Part shown: positions 62,196 to 64,000 of the stretch, one piece after another
Position numbering within the stretch: the first letter of the stretch is position 1
How the letters are laid out: the number at the start of each line of letters is the position of its first letter
Assembly (NCBI GenBank): GCA_944387865.1
Contig: CALXGN010000001.1
Span: 124,001 to 188,000, forward strand
Source: Scatomorpha stercorigallinarum
GTDB taxonomy: Bacteria > Bacillota > Clostridia > Oscillospirales > Oscillospiraceae
DNA length: 64,000 nucleotides
Reading direction: 5' to 3'
Made by a program: the position numbers and the translations under genes
The notes under the pieces: generated by a model
Told to the model about the DNA's origin: nothing
Databases searched by the model: none
Seen by the model: only the letters and a program-made list of their open reading frames with translations

Positions 62196-62869
62196 TTGAG
62201 CAGCTCCTTGAGGGCGGAGCGGGCGGCGGCCTGCTCGGCCTCTTTTTTCGTCCGCCCCTCGCCGGCGGCGAGCTCCACGCCGTTGAGCAGCACGCGCATG
62301 CAGAAGGTCTTGTCGTGGTCGGGCCCGGACTCGGAGACCAGCTCATAGCTCAGCGTCTGGCCGCTCTTGCGCTGCACCAGCTCCTGCAGCTCCGTCTTGC
62401 CGTCGCCGAAGACCAGCCAGTCACCCGTGTCCAGCGCGGAGAGGATGTGACGCTCGATAAAAGCGCGCGCCACCTCCAGCCCGCCGTCGAGGTACATGGC
62501 GGCGATCAGCGCCTCCACCGCGTCGGCGAGGATGGACGTCCGCTTCCTCCCGCCGGTGTGCTCCTCGCCGCGCCCCAGGCGGATGTAGTCCCCCAGGCCC
62601 AGCTCGGCGGCCACGCGCCTGAGGCTGTCCTCGCAGACGAGCTGGGCGCGGACGCGCGTCATGCGCCCCTCGGGCAGCTCCGCTTCGCGGCGGTAGAGCG
62701 CGTCCGCCACCACGAAGCCGAGCACCGAGTCGCCCAAAAACTCCAGCCGCTCGTTGCTCTCGCAGCTGTGGCCGCGGTTCTCGTTGGCATACGAGCTGTG
62801 CGTGAGGGCGTTCACCAGCAGCTCCTGGTCGCGGAAGGTATAATCAAGTTTTTCCTCTATGGCCTTCAT
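62192..62869 (-). CDS. rnc: Ribonuclease III
   Basis: A 225-residue enzyme: catalytic domain with signature NERLEFLGDSVLGFV and DAVEALIAAMYLDGG, then a C-terminal double-strand RNA-binding domain (GEGRTKKEAEQAAARSAL). It cleaves double-stranded RNA and rRNA precursors. Start overlaps the acpP stop. Confidence 0.96.
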   Translation of the reverse strand: MKAIEEKLDYTFRDQELLVNALTHSSYANENRGHSCESNERLEFLGDSVLGFVVADALYRREAELPEGRMTRVRAQLVCEDSLRRVAAELGLGDYIRLGRGEEHTGGRKRTSILADAVEALIAAMYLDGGLEVARAFIERHILSALDTGDWLVFGDGKTELQELVQRKSGQTLSYELVSESGPDHDKTFCMRVLLNGVELAAGEGRTKKEAEQAAARSALKELLK

Positions 62870-63102
62870 CAGGCCGTGGCCCCTTCGACGTAGTCCACAA
62901 GGTCGCCGATGGTGGAGATCTTCTTCAGGTCGTCCTCGGCGATCTCGCCCAGGTCGAACTCCTCTTCGATGGTCATGCTCAGTTCGACGACGTCCAGGGA
63001 GTCGGCGCTGAGGTCGTCGGCAAATGAAGTGTCGCGGGAGAGCTCATCCTTATCGACGCCGAACTGGTCGGCCACCATGCCGATGATTTTGTCGTAGATC
63101 AT
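62869..63102 (-). CDS. acpP: Acyl carrier protein
   Basis: A 77-residue acidic four-helix protein. The phosphopantetheine site is Ser35 in ADSLDVVEL. It carries acyl chains for fatty-acid and phospholipid synthesis. GGAGG stands before the ATG, 3 bp after plsX. Confidence 0.97.
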   Translation of the reverse strand: MIYDKIIGMVADQFGVDKDELSRDTSFADDLSADSLDVVELSMTIEEEFDLGEIAEDDLKKISTIGDLVDYVEGATA

Positions 63103-63105
63103 TTC

Positions 63106-64000
63106 TCATTCCTCCGTTTTTGCCGCGCCCTCCGTGGGGAGGCGCATGTATTCCGTGTTTTTCGCTATCTCATCTATGACGCCGGCCTTCGCGAAGGCGA
63201 CGGCCTGGCGGATCGCGCTGAAAATGGCCTCCTCGTTGGAGGAGCCGTGGGCCTTGATAACGGGCCGGGAGATGCCCAGCAGGGCCGTGCCGCCCACCTT
63301 GTTCACGTCCAGGCTGTCCTTCATCGCCATGAAGTCGCCCTTGAGCGCCGCGGCGGCCAGCTTGTTCTTGGTGCTCTTGTAGAACACGTCCTTCAGCTTG
63401 CCGAGCGCAAACTTTATCATGCCCTCGCTGGCCTTGAGGAAAACGTTGCCCGTGAAGCCGTCCGTCACGGCCACGTCGGCCTTGCCGGCCATCACGTCGT
63501 TGCCCTCGATATTGCCGATGAAGTTGATACGCCCCTCGTCCGCGGCCTTCTGCAGCAGCTTGAAGGCCTCCTTTTGCAGCTCCCCGCCCTTGGTGGGCTC
63601 CGTGCCGTTGCTCAGCAGCCCGACTTTCGGCTCCGCCACGCCGAGGATGTGTTTGGAATAAAAACTGCCCATGAAGGCAAACTGCAGGAGGTATTCCGGC
63701 GTGCACTCCACGTTCGCGCCGCAGTCGATGAATACCACCCCGTGCTCGCCGGCCGGCAGCACCGGGGCCAGGGCCGCGCGGCGGATGCCGCGCACGCGCT
63801 TGACCGTCAGCGTCGCGCCGGTGAGCAGCGCGCCCGTGCTGCCCGCGGAGATGACGGCGTCGCCCTCCCCGTTTTTGAGCATGTTCAGCGCCACGGCCAT
63901 GGAAGAATCCTTCTTCCGGCGGGTGGCCGTGCTCGGGTCGTCCTCCATGCTGATGACCTCCCGCGCGTCCACCACCGTCACTCCCGCGGCGGCGCCGAGG
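63106..64000 (-). CDS. plsX: Phosphate acyltransferase PlsX (5' part outside the window)
   Basis: The C-terminal 297 codons of PlsX; the frame continues past 64000, so the start is not visible. VISAGSTGALLTGA, FIDCGANVECTPEYLLQFA, VGLLSNGTEPTKG and the Gly-rich NFIGNIEGND are diagnostic. It makes acyl-phosphate from acyl-ACP, the first step toward phosphatidic acid in Firmicutes. It heads plsX-acpP-rnc. Confidence 0.95.
   Translation of the reverse strand, partial: LGAAAGVTVVDAREVISMEDDPSTATRRKKDSSMAVALNMLKNGEGDAVISAGSTGALLTGATLTVKRVRGIRRAALAPVLPAGEHGVVFIDCGANVECTPEYLLQFAFMGSFYSKHILGVAEPKVGLLSNGTEPTKGGELQKEAFKLLQKAADEGRINFIGNIEGNDVMAGKADVAVTDGFTGNVFLKASEGMIKFALGKLKDVFYKSTKNKLAAAALKGDFMAMKDSLDVNKVGGTALLGISRPVIKAHGSSNEEAIFSAIRQAVAFAKAGVIDEIAKNTEYMRLPTEGAAKTEE

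Overview
The window is dense, GC-rich bacterial DNA. Gene content and order match an anaerobic, spore-forming member of the Clostridia, most likely an Oscillospiraceae-type gut bacterium (inference). The support is Firmicute-style synteny (yqfC-yqfD-phoH-ybeY-era, yqzL-recO-mutS2, plsX-acpP-rnc, a dcw cluster led by mraZ), sporulation genes (yqfC, yqfD, ylbJ, a SpoVD-like PBP, a membrane-anchored M23 protein), a MurE with the meso-diaminopimelate DNPR motif, and an HPr with both His15 and Ser46. I saw no rRNA, tRNA or CRISPR array.

Layout. 1-12.7 kb: a divergent gene fragment, then a single-chain molybdenum aldehyde oxidoreductase (Mop type). After two paralogous lipoproteins, a putative zinc peptidase and a GNAT enzyme comes a six-gene run: FeS/HdrD-like dicluster protein, small redox protein, methyltransferase, C_GCAxxG_C_C protein, radical SAM TrsS-like protein and AMP-dependent ligase. 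This set resembles the Desulfovibrio DVU_1553-1559 neighbourhood, here split by the four inserted genes. 12.7-19.4 kb (minus): an M23 protein, a zinc-ribbon protein and a trmL-pgk-tpiA-gpmI-eno operon. 19.6-23.4 kb (plus): a GT2 glycosyltransferase, a PflX-like radical SAM protein, an FMN alpha-hydroxyacid dehydrogenase and a secreted beta-lactamase-like serine hydrolase.

23.4-31.3 kb: a GntR regulator diverging from a second molybdenum hydroxylase operon: MFS transporter, [2Fe-2S] subunit, molybdopterin subunit, an FAD subunit with a complete GltD-like NAD(P)H oxidoreductase nested inside it, and an IscU-like scaffold. The likely logic is that the transporter imports a substrate, the XDH-type enzyme oxidises it, the nested GltD module passes electrons to or from NAD(P), and the scaffold supplies Fe-S clusters. 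A promoter followed directly by a paired GTATAC operator suggests control by the GntR protein. The substrate cannot be read from sequence.

31.3-64 kb is mostly minus strand and housekeeping: an alpha/beta hydrolase; a dcw cluster (mraZ-rsmH-ftsL-spoVD/ftsI-murE-mraY-ftsW-murG-murA-ftsQ-ftsZ) without murF, murD, murC or murB; uvrC-rsmD-coaD-coiled-coil; HPr; yqzL-recO-mutS2; era-ybeY-M32 peptidase-methyltransferase-phoH-yqfD-yqfC; divergent ylbJ; two micro-proteins; and plsX-acpP-rnc-radical SAM. One clear foreign insert, AT-rich and about 1.35 kb with perfect 24-bp terminal inverted repeats, sits exactly at the end of era. It carries a transposase remnant and a lipoprotein gene.

The items most worth a second look are the GltD-in-FAD-subunit fusion with its IscU-like partner, the split Mop/Trs cluster, and the cargo-bearing transposon.
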